47,140 nucleotides of DNA from Candidatus Saccharimonadota bacterium (GCA_016880595.1 JAEHDC010000018.1:1-47140); one strand, 5' to 3'; positions 1 to 8,651 are shown, counted from the stretch's first letter. Numbers and translations: made by a program. The notes: generated from the letters alone by a model not told the origin.

Positions 1-796
1 CCTGAACCCCAACAACACCTTTGCCAAGGACCTCTTGATATTCTGACGTCACCTCTGTTAAGTTTGCGCGCGCCACCTTGCATGGCGCAATTTCGCGATT
101 ATAATATTGGCCGTCTGACTGTCTAAAAATAATATCCTCACCTGCTTCGCTAAAAGTCTGAAACTCGTGGCTATACTTGCTAAAACTGCCGCCGCTAGCC
201 ATTACAATAACAGTTTTATCGCCAATACCTAACCGTTTAAAGATATTCTCATAGGCTTTAGAAACGCGAGTATAATAGGCTTCATGCTGCGATTGGTCAA
301 GCGCAAATGAATACATATCCTTCATCATAAACTCTCTGCCGCGCATCAATCCGCTTTTGCTCCTTGCCTCATTGCGAAACTTTGTTTGAATCTGGTAAGC
401 CGCAAATGGCAAATCTTTGTACGAGTTAATAAAATTTTTTGCAATTGGAACAATATTTTCTTCATGACTAAATCCGAGTCCCAACTCACTACCATTGGCG
501 AGCTTAGTCTTAAACCAATCGTCTACAACTGCGTCATCCCAACGGCCAGTGCTTTGGTATCGCTCCTTTATCTGAAGAGCTGGCATAAACACCTCTTGGC
601 CGTCAATTTTGTTCATTTCTTCACGGACTATCTGGGCAATTTTATTCATAACCCTCAAACCAAGCGGCAAAAAACTGTAAACTCCAGCCATTTCTTTATG
701 GATGAAACCAGCTTTAATAAGAAGTTGAGCGTTTTTTGCAACTTCATCGCCGGGAATGCTTTTGCTTGTTTTAGTAAACAGCTTGGAAAGTCTCAT
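1..796 (-). CDS. proS: Prolyl-tRNA synthetase, N-terminal part (runs off the window)
   Basis: Class II aminoacyl-tRNA synthetase that charges tRNA-Pro with proline in the cytosol. The visible 265 codons start MRLSKLFTKTSKSIPGDEV and contain the bacterial ProRS signatures: GVYSFLPLGLRVMNKI, the motif-2 region with the FRNEARSKSGLMRGREF block, and FMMKDMYSF. The reading frame is open to the left edge, so the rest of the catalytic core and the anticodon-binding domain lie outside. The ATG at 796 matches the usual ProRS N-terminus. It is the last visible gene of the minus-strand run frr-uppS-rseP-CPBP-proS, 65 nt behind the CPBP gene, with no clear terminator between them. Confidence 0.95.
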   Translation of the reverse strand, partial: MRLSKLFTKTSKSIPGDEVAKNAQLLIKAGFIHKEMAGVYSFLPLGLRVMNKIAQIVREEMNKIDGQEVFMPALQIKERYQSTGRWDDAVVDDWFKTKLANGSELGLGFSHEENIVPIAKNFINSYKDLPFAAYQIQTKFRNEARSKSGLMRGREFMMKDMYSFALDQSQHEAYYTRVSKAYENIFKRLGIGDKTVIVMASGGSFSKYSHEFQTFSEAGEDIIFRQSDGQYYNREIAPCKVARANLTEVTSEYQEVLGKGVVGVQ

Positions 797-861
797 CGAA
801 AATCCCTCAATTTAACATTAATATTAATAAATTTTAACCCTATTTTGGGCCCATCTCAAAT

Positions 862-1596
862 CTAACCACCATTATACAGATATAGCAGATAAAAGGCCAC
901 GCTATTTTTTATAACATGCAAAAAAATACTTGGCCAAATGCTCTTTGTCTTCTCGAGCAAGTAGCAGCTTACTACACCCATGGCAAAAACGTCAAGCCCG
1001 ACATTCCACTGACCATGCATAAGACCAAAGATTGCACTAGAGGCAATTGCTGCAGCCGCAAATGACATGCGTCGTCTGTAACCTGTGAACAAAATCCCCC
1101 GGAACAAAACTTCCTCTGTTATTGGCGTGATCCCAACCAAAGAGATAAATGCTAATATAAGTTCAAAACCACTTGGCGATGTGTAGCCAACATTTTGATC
1201 TTGACTTGCGTCCATGCCAAAAAATGATGTAGCAATTAATTGCAAACAGAGCGACATTACAAAATATACGCCAAAAAACATTAGAGCCTTAAAAAAATAA
1301 TCCGGCCTAGGCTTATCAAAACCAATATCTTTAAACTTCTTGCCATAAATCTTTAGGCTAATGGCCACAGCCCCAAGAGATAAGGAGTAAGCCAATATTG
1401 TGGAGATTGAGTTTTTAATGTTATTACTAATTGACAATGGAATTAGAATAAAGTCAAAGAATAGCTCCAGTAAGAACCATGGTGCAAAAAGCGCCACTAT
1501 TGCAATGGTCGTTCCAGAAATAATGCCCCAATGATCCTTGGGGTAAAGCCGCTCTCGGGCTTTTGCAAGAATTGTTTTAAAAGAATCTTTTAACAT
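862..1596 (-). CDS. CPBP family intramembrane metalloprotease
   Basis: A 244-aa polytopic membrane protein of the CPBP (Abi/CAAX protease-like) family. Several hydrophobic segments precede the conserved motif 1, PITEEVLFRGILFTGYRRR (EExxxR), and motif 2 follows as FGLMHGQWN with the metal-binding histidine. Members are intramembrane glutamic/metallo-type proteases; the substrate here cannot be predicted. Its ATG lies inside the end of rseP (20-nt overlap), so the two are translationally linked and probably co-transcribed. Two different membrane proteases side by side suggest a shared envelope role, but that is inference. Confidence 0.85.
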   Translation of the reverse strand: MLKDSFKTILAKARERLYPKDHWGIISGTTIAIVALFAPWFLLELFFDFILIPLSISNNIKNSISTILAYSLSLGAVAISLKIYGKKFKDIGFDKPRPDYFFKALMFFGVYFVMSLCLQLIATSFFGMDASQDQNVGYTSPSGFELILAFISLVGITPITEEVLFRGILFTGYRRRMSFAAAAIASSAIFGLMHGQWNVGLDVFAMGVVSCYLLEKTKSIWPSIFLHVIKNSVAFYLLYLYNGG

Positions 1597-2665
1597 CTAA
1601 AAACGTCACGACTATCATTAAACAAAGGAGCGCTATCATACCGGTTGCCTGGATTGATTCTTCTCTTTCCTTGGTGAGAACTTCTTTATTTAAACGGAAA
1701 AATATTGTTACAAACAGCCTTCCGCCATCTAGCGCCGGTATTGGAAGAGCATTCATAACTGCCAGCGTAAGTGAAATTATGCCTATTAAAAACAAAACTG
1801 ACCCAAAACCATCTTGCGCGCTGCTACTTAAAACACTGAAGATACCAACTGGCCCTGTTACGTTTTCACCAGCCTCGGCAAAATGGGCAGTAAACAGATT
1901 GCCAACAGTTGCAGCCAGACCCTTTAGAGTTTCATAAGTAAACTGCGCCGTTACACCAACGCCAACAATTGGCGCAGACCAAGTGGAACGTCGACTTATA
2001 TTTTCGCCAACGCTCATGCCGATATAGCCTTTCCCACCTGAGCTATCACTGTTTAGCGTAGCTTCCGTTTGCTGTTGTTGGCCGTCACGAGCATAAACAA
2101 CCTCAACTGTTTGTCCAGCAAAACCTTTTGTCAGTTGCAAAAATTGATCAGAGCTTGTGACGTTTTGCCCGCCAATACTGATTAGTTTGTCTCCAGACTG
2201 CAAACCAGCAATCTGAGCCGGACTATCGCTGACAATAGTTGAAGCCTCAACTGCACTACTGCTCTCAACCGTATCGCTAGCCACTGTAAATTGATTTGAT
2301 AAAATTTGTGGCAGCCCCACCAAAGCTAAAGCTGTAAAAATCGCCACAGCAATAAGCCAATTTGTAATTACTCCTGCAAGCAAAATTTTGGTTTTTACCC
2401 AAAGGCTGGCGCCGCCGTATGTTCCCTTACCTTTTGCCGAGTCATACTCACCTTTAAGCCTAACGAATCCACCTAACGGCAGCCAATTCACGCTCAATAA
2501 AGTTCCATTTTTGAGCTTTTTACCCCAGGCTCGCGGCGGGAAACCGATACCAAACTCCTCTACCTCAACGCCATTGCGCTTGGCAACAATTGCATGGCCA
2601 AGCTCATGTAAAACTACCAAACCAACAAAAAGCAGGATTCCAATAACTAAAATAAAAGTCGACAT
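1577..2665 (-). CDS. rseP: Site-2 protease family zinc metalloprotease RseP
   Basis: Membrane zinc protease performing regulated intramembrane proteolysis or signal-peptide clearance. The 362-aa protein has the catalytic HELGH near residues 20-25 in the first transmembrane helix, a periplasm-side PDZ domain around residues 125-205 (PAQIAGLQSGDKLISI), the GPVGIF turn, and the second metal site NALPIPALDGGRL near the C-terminus. This is full length for the family with a single PDZ domain. Its ATG overlaps the uppS stop (TAATG), the usual sign of translational coupling. The uppS-rseP order is common in bacteria, usually with cdsA between; cdsA is absent here. Confidence 0.93.
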   Translation of the reverse strand: MSTFILVIGILLFVGLVVLHELGHAIVAKRNGVEVEEFGIGFPPRAWGKKLKNGTLLSVNWLPLGGFVRLKGEYDSAKGKGTYGGASLWVKTKILLAGVITNWLIAVAIFTALALVGLPQILSNQFTVASDTVESSSAVEASTIVSDSPAQIAGLQSGDKLISIGGQNVTSSDQFLQLTKGFAGQTVEVVYARDGQQQQTEATLNSDSSGGKGYIGMSVGENISRRSTWSAPIVGVGVTAQFTYETLKGLAATVGNLFTAHFAEAGENVTGPVGIFSVLSSSAQDGFGSVLFLIGIISLTLAVMNALPIPALDGGRLFVTIFFRLNKEVLTKEREESIQATGMIALLCLMIVVTFLDVKRFF

Positions 2666-3360
2666 TAGTTCCCCCCAAACCGCCTGGTGCGCTTATTATA
2701 TTCTCTTATTATCGCATCAACATCACTAGAGCGCATGTCTGGCCATAGTTTATTCATAAAGTAGAGCTCACTATAGGCAACCCGCCAAAGCATAAAATTG
2801 CTTAAACGCTGCTCACCGCTTGTTCGTACTACCATATCTATATCTGGAATGCTTGGTTCATATAGATGTTGACGTAGGTTTTCTTCGGAAATCTCAATTC
2901 CGCTTTTAATACATGCTCTTGCCGCATCAACAATCTCGCTCTGTCCACCATAATTAAAACAAATAGCAACAGTCGTACGAGTAAAGTCTTTGCTCATCTC
3001 CTCAACCTCTTCCATAGCCTTAAGAACCTTCGGTGGAATCGTCTCTCGCGAGCCCAAAATACAAACTTTAATTTGATGATCAACTATCTCGCGCATATCT
3101 GTTTTAAAAACGCGTAAAGCCAATCCCATAAGATTGCTCACTTCATCTTTAGAGCGTTTCCAGTTTTCTGTAGAAAAAGCGTAAATGGATAAAAATTTTA
3201 TTCCTCGATCTGCTGAATATAAAATCAAGTCTCTTAAAGCATTATAGCCAGCAAGGTGGCCTTCGTAGGTTGGTAGGCCGTGTTTTTTAGCCCAACGGCG
3301 ATTACCATCCAAAATAAAGCCTATGTGTTTAGGTATGTTGTCTGAATTATCTTTACTCAT
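2665..3360 (-). CDS. uppS: Isoprenyl transferase (undecaprenyl diphosphate synthase)
   Basis: cis-Prenyltransferase that condenses isopentenyl diphosphate onto an allylic primer to make the undecaprenyl carrier for cell-wall and surface glycans. Seen: HIGFILDGNRRWAKK with the catalytic Asp, AFSTENWKRS, and the diphosphate-binding RTSGEQRLSNFMLWRVAYSELYF (commonly RTSGEQRLSNF or RTGGE). I place the start at the ATG at 3360 (231 aa). An upstream in-frame TTG at 3369 is less likely because a TATAAT -10 box occupies 3374-3369, only 8 nt before the ATG. That points to an internal promoter giving a leaderless message, in addition to read-through from frr. Confidence 0.94.
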   Translation of the reverse strand: MSKDNSDNIPKHIGFILDGNRRWAKKHGLPTYEGHLAGYNALRDLILYSADRGIKFLSIYAFSTENWKRSKDEVSNLMGLALRVFKTDMREIVDHQIKVCILGSRETIPPKVLKAMEEVEEMSKDFTRTTVAICFNYGGQSEIVDAARACIKSGIEISEENLRQHLYEPSIPDIDMVVRTSGEQRLSNFMLWRVAYSELYFMNKLWPDMRSSDVDAIIREYNKRTRRFGGN

Positions 3361-3368
3361 GTGCTGCA

Positions 3369-3374
3369 ATTATA
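3369..3374 (-). promoter_or_regulatory. -10 box for uppS (TATAAT)
   Basis: A perfect TATAAT lies 8 nt before the uppS ATG. TTGTCT at 3396-3391 is a possible -35 at 16 nt. Transcription would begin within a nucleotide or two of the start codon. Confidence 0.5.
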
Positions 3375-3397
3375 ACTCTAAATGCCTGAAAGACAAA

Positions 3398-3952
3398 TTA
3401 AATTGTCATAATCTCTTGTTCTTTTGCTTTTGCCAAGGAGTCTAATTTTGCTTGAGTCGTCTTCATAATCTCGTCAAGTGACTTTTCTGCACGTTTTACA
3501 TCATCCTCAGATAATTCTTTGGCGTCCTTCTTTATTTTGGCATCTCTTAAAGCATCATGACGAACATTGCGTAATGCAATCCGACAATCCTCAACCTTTT
3601 CACCAAGCTGTTTTACAATTTGTTGACGGCGCTCCGTATTAAGCGGTGGAATTGGAACGCGAATAACCCGACCATCATCACTAGGATTAAAACCAAGAGA
3701 CTGTTCATCACGAATCGACTTAACAATTGCCTGCAAATTGCCTGGATCAAACGGGTTAATCTGCAGAAGTTGCGGCTCCGGAACTACGATTGTCGCCACT
3801 TGTAAGAGTGGCATTTTTGTGCCATAAGCTTCTACTATAATTCCATCAAGCATTCCTGGATTAGCGCGGCCAGTACGGATTTTTTTGGATTCTTCTTCAA
3901 AATGTGTCAACGCCTGATTCATGCGACTTTCATATGATTTTATATCAAACAT
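3398..3952 (-). CDS. frr: Ribosome recycling factor
   Basis: Splits post-termination ribosomes together with EF-G. The 184-aa product is standard length and carries family hallmarks: RTGRANPGMLDGIIVEAYG, PLLQVATIVVPEPQLLQINPFD and the C-terminal DDVKRAEKSLDEIMKTTQAKLDSL. I chose the ATG at 3952 (MFDIKSYESRM), the normal RRF N-terminus, not the longer frame starting at 3994. The -10 element TACAAT at 3964-3959 with an extended TG motif lies 6 nt upstream, inside the longer frame, which supports the shorter start and a leaderless mRNA. First gene of the run leading to proS. Confidence 0.96.
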   Translation of the reverse strand: MFDIKSYESRMNQALTHFEEESKKIRTGRANPGMLDGIIVEAYGTKMPLLQVATIVVPEPQLLQINPFDPGNLQAIVKSIRDEQSLGFNPSDDGRVIRVPIPPLNTERRQQIVKQLGEKVEDCRIALRNVRHDALRDAKIKKDAKELSEDDVKRAEKSLDEIMKTTQAKLDSLAKAKEQEIMTI

Positions 3953-3958
3953 ACTTTT

Positions 3959-3964
3959 ATTGTA
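3959..3964 (-). promoter_or_regulatory. Extended -10 promoter of frr (TG-T-TACAAT)
   Basis: TACAAT preceded by TG with one intervening base, 6 nt before the frr ATG. No convincing -35 at 16-18 nt, consistent with an extended -10 type. It lies in the 60-nt divergent region shared with the plus-strand gene at 4013. Confidence 0.5.
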
Positions 3965-4012
3965 ACATATGCTTCTGACTTGATTTGAGCGCAAAACAAT
4001 AATATGATTCTT

Positions 4013-4567
4013 ATGAACGCCTCCTCACTAAAGATGGGAAGTAAATTGCAACTACTAAAAAACCGCACATGCTGGGCGTTAATTGCAATTAGCGTTTTGC
4101 TAATAGTTCTGAAACTGGTTGGACCTTTTCAAGCTATTGCTACCTTAGCAACGCCAGCTATTGTAATCAAGCTAGCTCTTCAAATAAAGCGTACGGCAAG
4201 AAACAATAGACTACAAAGAACCATCCAAGCCCTTGCCAAAAGCTACTGCCTTGTTAATGGCTATGATATTCAGGAATGGATTGTTAGCAACACTGTCGCT
4301 ATAAGAGATTTATCTTGCGGCACAGCTGGCTGGACTAGCTACTCTAGCCTTCGAAGAGATAACTGCGGCCATGTCATACGTAATGTTGATTATTGGCTCA
4401 GGAGAGATTGGTCGCCAGACACAACAGTATTGATTGGCCGAGACCTAAGTAACAGATTGTTTGCATTGAGCATCTCTGATAATGACGCAGAGCTGGCAGA
4501 CCCTATTAACAGCATGGGTGCCACAGAAGTACATTATCTTGGGAGAATTAATTTTCCAGTGGGCTGA
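4013..4567 (+). CDS. Hypothetical small membrane protein
   Basis: Not recognised. A 184-aa protein with one or two hydrophobic segments near the N-terminus (about residues 18-50, CWALIAISVLLIVLKL followed by IATLATPAIVIKLALQI), a basic patch, then a soluble C-terminal part with two Cys and several Trp (IQEWIVSN, TAGWTSYSSL). Likely topology is an N-terminal membrane anchor with a cytoplasmic or external domain. Two in-frame ATGs exist, at 4004 and 4013; a TAATAT -10 box covers 4000-4005 and overlaps the first, so I take the second. It is a lone gene, divergent from frr and closed by the hairpin at 4577. Confidence 0.6.
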   Translation: MNASSLKMGSKLQLLKNRTCWALIAISVLLIVLKLVGPFQAIATLATPAIVIKLALQIKRTARNNRLQRTIQALAKSYCLVNGYDIQEWIVSNTVAIRDLSCGTAGWTSYSSLRRDNCGHVIRNVDYWLRRDWSPDTTVLIGRDLSNRLFALSISDNDAELADPINSMGATEVHYLGRINFPVG

Positions 4568-4576
4568 CGGTCGTTT

Positions 4577-4607
4577 TTTAGCCTGCGCCTCTTGTGCGCA
4601 GGCTAAA
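4577..4607. terminator. Perfect 12-bp hairpin between convergent genes
   Basis: TTTAGCCTGCGC and its exact complement flank a 7-nt loop (CTCTTGT). It sits between the plus-strand gene ending at 4567 and tsf ending at 4622. Short T/A runs flank it on both sides but there is no long U-tract, so it probably serves both strands as a bidirectional terminator or 3'-end stabiliser. Confidence 0.65.
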
Positions 4608-4621
4608 CCATCAATAATTAA

Positions 4622-5218
4622 TTACTCGTTTACACCTAACTCAAAACGAGCCATGCGACGTAAAACAATATTTTCACCTAATTTTGAAATATAATTCTTT
4701 ATTAAATCTCCAACCGTTACATCTGGGTTTTTAATAAATGGCTGTTCCATTAAACATTGTTCGGCAAAGTGCTTTTTGAGTATACCTTCAACAATTTGTG
4801 GCAACATTTTTTCAGGCTTACCCTCATTTTTGATCTTTTCAGTAAACTCAGCTTCCTTAGATTCACGTTCCTGAGCTGGAACATCCTCAAGCGTTACGAA
4901 ACGCGGCGCAGTTGCCGCTATGTGCATTGCCAAATCATGGACCAGAGTTTTAAAATTATCAGTGCGAGCCACAAAATCTGTCTCACAGTTAACCTCAATC
5001 AAAACGCCAATTCGATCACCATGCACATAACTATGCACAATTCCTTGGCTAGCTTCGCGTTCACTACGTTTTTCTGCTTTAGTCAAGCCTTTTTTGCGCA
5101 TTTCTTCCAGGGCTTTGTCAAAATTGCCATCTGCTTCTTCCAAAGCATGCTTAGCATCGGTCAAACCTACTCCCGTTAATTCTTTTAACCTTTTAACTTC
5201 TTCAAGAGATATTGTCAT
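4622..5218 (-). CDS. tsf: Elongation factor Ts
   Basis: Guanine-nucleotide exchange factor for EF-Tu. The N-terminal UBA-like domain (VKRLKELTGVGLTDAKHALEEA) and the core signature VNCETDFVARTDNF are clear. At 198 aa it is the short form, lacking most of the C-terminal subdomain present in the ~280-aa proteobacterial protein, similar in size to the Thermus form. It follows rpsB by 8 nt; the rpsB-tsf pair is near-universal in bacteria. The hairpin at 4577-4607 closes the operon. Confidence 0.97.
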   Translation of the reverse strand: MTISLEEVKRLKELTGVGLTDAKHALEEADGNFDKALEEMRKKGLTKAEKRSEREASQGIVHSYVHGDRIGVLIEVNCETDFVARTDNFKTLVHDLAMHIAATAPRFVTLEDVPAQERESKEAEFTEKIKNEGKPEKMLPQIVEGILKKHFAEQCLMEQPFIKNPDVTVGDLIKNYISKLGENIVLRRMARFELGVNE

Positions 5219-5226
5219 TTCTTCCC

Positions 5227-5934
5227 CTATTTTTCTTCTACTTTGCGCGCTGCTTTGCCTTCCAAAATAGCAGCTTTGACATAATCTGTAATAATTTTTA
5301 ACGCCTTCAGGGCGTCGTCGTTGGCCGGAATTGGATAGTTGGCCAAATCTGGATTAGCATTAGTATCAGCAATTGCTACTACCGGTATACTTAAACGGCG
5401 AGCCTCCGCCACGGCATTCTTATCATAGATCATATCTACCACAAAAACTGCGCCCGGCTGGCCATTAAGATCTTTAATGCCTCCGTATTTTAAGTTAAGC
5501 GCATCGATTTCTTCCTGGTAACGCTGCACTTCGAGTTTATTGTAACGACCAGCCAATTCACCAGAGGCCATACGAGTTTCAAGCTTTTTAAGGTGCTTAA
5601 TTCGTTCAGTCGTAGTCTTTACATTTGTAAGCATGCCTCCGAGCCAACGTTCGGTAACATACGGCATGCCAACTTCTTCGGCCGCAGCTTTTACAATGTC
5701 CTTGGCCTGACGTTTTGTGCCAACAAAAAGCACTTGCTTGCCACTAGCGATAGTTTTAGTAATGAATGGCAACGCCACATTCAAGCTTTCGACAGTTTTG
5801 GTAAGGTCAATAATATGACTTTCGTTACGTTTGCTGTGAATGTACTTTGCCATCTTAGGATGCCAACGACTAGTTTTGTGGCCAAAATGCGCGCCCGATG
5901 CAAGCAAATCTTTAATGTCTACTTCCACTGCCAT
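5227..5934 (-). CDS. rpsB: 30S ribosomal protein S2
   Basis: Small-subunit protein S2, needed for S1 docking. The 235-aa product carries the S2 signatures GAHFGHKTSRWHPKMAKYI, FVGTKRQAKDIV, TERWLGGMLTN and VVAIADTNANPD. Length is normal. First gene of rpsB-tsf, with a leader of roughly 85 nt that can fold (see findings), which contrasts with the many leaderless genes nearby and suggests feedback control by S2, as known for rpsB in other bacteria. Confidence 0.97.
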   Translation of the reverse strand: MAVEVDIKDLLASGAHFGHKTSRWHPKMAKYIHSKRNESHIIDLTKTVESLNVALPFITKTIASGKQVLFVGTKRQAKDIVKAAAEEVGMPYVTERWLGGMLTNVKTTTERIKHLKKLETRMASGELAGRYNKLEVQRYQEEIDALNLKYGGIKDLNGQPGAVFVVDMIYDKNAVAEARRLSIPVVAIADTNANPDLANYPIPANDDALKALKIITDYVKAAILEGKAARKVEEK

Positions 5935-6025
5935 AAGAGTAAAATCCTTTTCTTCCCCTGCGCCCTTCCCTAATCAGGAGGACTTTTTACGCGTAGGGTG
6001 ATTCGTTAAATTTGTAATTGCTTAA

Positions 6026-6031
6026 ATTATA
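6026..6031 (-). promoter_or_regulatory. -10 box for rpsB-tsf (TATAAT)
   Basis: Perfect TATAAT on minus, about 92 nt upstream of the rpsB ATG. The -35 region is weak at 17 nt. It would start transcription near 6019. Confidence 0.5.
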
Positions 6032-6110
6032 CCATGCTAAGGTGTTGTTGCCTAGTACTTTTACAAAAATATCCTTTGCATCGACGCCACAGTATGCTAC
6101 CATTACCGTA

Positions 6111-7139
6111 ATGAAGCAATTGCTAAAAATCTATTGGTTCGCACTTGCAGCGACAATCATAATATGGGTTTCTACCGGCATCTTTGCCGGATGGCAGGCA
6201 CTTTTAACAGTAGTTGTACTTACCTTGCTTGAGGTGACATTTAGCGCCGACAACGCGGTTATCAATAGTAAAATCATCACCAGCCTTTCGCCGCTATGGC
6301 AAAAACTTTTTATGACCCTAGGCATTATTATTGCTGTTTTTGCTGTACGTTTTGCTATGCCAATTGCCATTGTGGCGATTTCTGCAAAACTTAGCTTAAG
6401 TGAAGTTGTCAACCTAGCGCTCAATAGCCCATCAGATTATGAGCATTATTTGTCTCTTGCTGAGCCAGCAATTAACGCTTTTGGTGGCGCCTTTTTACTC
6501 ATGATAGCGCTTAGCTACTTTATAGATCATGAGAAACAAACGCATTGGCTTAAATTTCTCGAGCATCGGCTTGGAAAACTTGGCAAGTTTAACGATGTTA
6601 CAATTTTTATAATGCTACTCGCATCTATAATTTTGTACTTTACCGTTTCAGCAGATCACCAAGGCACCATACTTATTGCTTCAATTTGCGCAATGGCATT
6701 AAAGATTGGTCTCAATTTACTAGAAGAGGCTTTTAGCAAAAACAATCCAAGCAATAAAGTTGCCGTCCGACAAGTGTATGGAATGGCAGCATTTGCATCA
6801 TTTTTGTATCTCGAGCTTCTCGATGCTTCATTCTCGCTCGACGGAGTAATCGGCGCCTTTGCTCTTACTAACAACATTATCCTAATCATGGCTGGTCTTG
6901 GCGCTGGCGCTGTTTGGGTCCGAGCTATGACAATCCATCTTGTTAAAAACAAAACGCTTGCAAAATATCAATACCTCGAGCATGGCGCGCATTGGGCAAT
7001 TGGCTTTTTGGGCGGAGTTATGATGCTAAAATTATATGGGGTGGAGCTGCCAGAATGGCTAGTTGGTTCACTTGGCATTGTTTTTATTGGATTAGCCATC
7101 GCAACGAGCATAATGTCCCAACGCGACATTAAGTCATAA
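6111..7139 (+). CDS. DUF475 / TerC-like integral membrane protein
   Basis: A 342-aa polytopic membrane protein resembling the DUF475 branch of the TerC family. Seen: the helix with acidic residues LLEVTFSADNAVINSKI near residues 30-50 and the matching LYLELLDASFSLDGVIGAF near residues 225-245; both repeats show the E-x-x-x-S-x-D-x-A/G-V pattern of TerC-type transporters. Roughly nine hydrophobic stretches are visible. TerC relatives are linked to metal-ion export and metalation of secreted proteins; the specific role here is unknown. I use the ATG at 6111 because the upstream in-frame extension is not membrane-like and a TATGCT -10-like box sits at 6093-6098, 12 nt before it. Confidence 0.8.
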   Translation: MKQLLKIYWFALAATIIIWVSTGIFAGWQALLTVVVLTLLEVTFSADNAVINSKIITSLSPLWQKLFMTLGIIIAVFAVRFAMPIAIVAISAKLSLSEVVNLALNSPSDYEHYLSLAEPAINAFGGAFLLMIALSYFIDHEKQTHWLKFLEHRLGKLGKFNDVTIFIMLLASIILYFTVSADHQGTILIASICAMALKIGLNLLEEAFSKNNPSNKVAVRQVYGMAAFASFLYLELLDASFSLDGVIGAFALTNNIILIMAGLGAGAVWVRAMTIHLVKNKTLAKYQYLEHGAHWAIGFLGGVMMLKLYGVELPEWLVGSLGIVFIGLAIATSIMSQRDIKS

Positions 7140-7164
7140 CTTTGCATTTTTATCTTAAAAAATC

Positions 7165-7193
7165 TTTACATTGCCATAAAAAACAGATATAAT
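7165..7193 (+). promoter_or_regulatory. Sigma70-type promoter of rpmE-prfA-prmC
   Basis: TTTACA (7165-7170), exactly 17 nt, TATAAT (7188-7193). The rpmE ATG is 10 nt after the -10 box, leaving at most about 3-4 nt of leader. Confidence 0.75.
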
Positions 7194-7203
7194 ATTTGTA
7201 ATT

Positions 7204-7533
7204 ATGAAAAGCAACCTTCACCCAACCGACTATCGTCCTGTTGTCATGCAGGATCCAAGCGCAGGCTTTGCCTTCTTAACAAAGTCTACAGCTAAAACCG
7301 ACAAGACCATTAAATGGGAAGACGGTAACGAATATCCTCTCATAGAGGTTTACATTAGTAGCGCCTCTCATCCTTATTTTACAGGCAAGGAAACTCTCAT
7401 CGACACCGAGGGTCGCGTTGACCGTTTTGAAGCTCGTAAAAAAGCTGCCGAAATGCGCCGAAATGCTTTGGCAAGTAAAGCCAAAAAAACCGTTGCTAGA
7501 GCCGAAGCAAAAAATAGCAAAAATAAGAAGTAA
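7204..7533 (+). CDS. rpmE2: 50S ribosomal protein L31 type B
   Basis: Large-subunit protein at the subunit interface. MKSNLHPTDYRPVVMQD, the WEDGNEYPLIEVYISSASHPYFTG block and GRVDRFEARK match L31. The zinc-binding cysteines of type A L31 are absent, so this is the zinc-independent type B form. At 109 aa it is longer than usual (80-90 aa) because of a Lys/Ala-rich tail (about residues 80-109). First gene of an operon with prfA and prmC; pairing of L31 with prfA occurs in many bacteria. Expressed from the strong promoter just upstream, apparently without a Shine-Dalgarno leader. Confidence 0.92.
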   Translation: MKSNLHPTDYRPVVMQDPSAGFAFLTKSTAKTDKTIKWEDGNEYPLIEVYISSASHPYFTGKETLIDTEGRVDRFEARKKAAEMRRNALASKAKKTVARAEAKNSKNKK

Positions 7534-7568
7534 CTGTCGGCGTCTACGCCAATTTTGGAGGCGGAATA

Positions 7569-8648
7569 ATGGCACGCATACAGCTAGATATCTTACAACT
7601 TAAAACCGAACAAGCCGAATTGTCGGCTTTTTTGGCGCGCCCAGACGCCTTTAGTGACAGTGAGTATGCCAAAAAAACCAAGCGGCTAAGCGAACTAACC
7701 GAAATTATCAGCCTTGTAGAGCGCCAGCAAACCATCAGCAAACAGCTTACAGAAGCAGTAGAAATGGCGCGTGGTGATGATGAACTGGCTGAGCTTGCCA
7801 AAGAAGAAATTCCTTCTTTGGAGAATGAATATTCCAATATTGACAGCAAGCTTTTTGAAATGCTCTCGCCAAAAGACCCAAATGACGAAAAAAATGTCAT
7901 TGTGGAAATTCGTGCTGGTGCGGGCGGCGATGAAGCTAGCCTGTTTGCGGCGGATCTATTCCGTGCATATCAACGCTTTGCTGAACGTCGCGGCTTCAAG
8001 ACCGACCTAATCAGCGAAAGCCCGTCTGAAGTCGGCGGCTTTAAAGAGATAATTTTTAGCATAAAAGGTTCCGAAGTTTATAGTACGTTAAAATTCGAAA
8101 GCGGCGTTCATCGCGTTCAGCGCGTGCCAACAACCGAAAGCCAAGGCCGCATCCACACTTCAACTATCACTGTTGCAGTTTTGCCGGAGGCCGAAGAAAC
8201 AGATGTAGTCATTAACCCTAGCGACCTACGAATTGACGTATTTCGTAGCAGCGGAAACGGCGGTCAGAGTGTCAATACAACAGATTCTGCTGTTCGCATC
8301 ACTCACCTACCAACTGGCTTGGTTGTTAGCTGCCAAGATGAAAAATCTCAAATTAAAAACAAAGACAAGGCTCTAAAAGTTTTGCGCAGCCGCCTACTTG
8401 CTATAAAATTAGAAGAAGAGCAGGCAAAATTGACTGCTGAACGCCGCGGCCTGATTGGCTCAGGCGACCGCAGCGAGAAAATCCGCACATATAACTGGCC
8501 ACAAGATCGTATTACTGACCACCGAATTGGCTACAGTCGTAGTAACATTCCGGGTGCTATGAATGGCGAAATTGACGATTTAATTGAACATTTGCAAGCT
8601 CGCGAGCGTGAAATGCGTGCCGCAGGAATAGAAGAAAAGCAAGGGTGA
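7569..8648 (+). CDS. prfA: Peptide chain release factor 1
   Basis: Recognises UAA and UAG and triggers peptidyl-tRNA hydrolysis. The catalytic GGQ is visible in SSGNGGQSVNTTDSAVRITH, and the domain around EIRAGAGGDEASLFAADLFRAY is typical. The codon-recognition region includes VQRVPTTESQGRIHTST, where RF1 usually has the PxT tripeptide (PTT here). Length 359 aa is normal. A clear Shine-Dalgarno GGAGG at 7557-7561 sits 7 nt before the ATG, as expected for an internal operon gene. prmC, which methylates the GGQ glutamine, follows 3 nt after the TGA stop. Confidence 0.97.
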   Translation: MARIQLDILQLKTEQAELSAFLARPDAFSDSEYAKKTKRLSELTEIISLVERQQTISKQLTEAVEMARGDDELAELAKEEIPSLENEYSNIDSKLFEMLSPKDPNDEKNVIVEIRAGAGGDEASLFAADLFRAYQRFAERRGFKTDLISESPSEVGGFKEIIFSIKGSEVYSTLKFESGVHRVQRVPTTESQGRIHTSTITVAVLPEAEETDVVINPSDLRIDVFRSSGNGGQSVNTTDSAVRITHLPTGLVVSCQDEKSQIKNKDKALKVLRSRLLAIKLEEEQAKLTAERRGLIGSGDRSEKIRTYNWPQDRITDHRIGYSRSNIPGAMNGEIDDLIEHLQAREREMRAAGIEEKQG

Positions 8649-8651
8649 AAA

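Noticed and set aside
386..865. 159-aa plus-strand frame
   Set aside because: Antisense shadow of proS, which has clear family motifs on the other strand.
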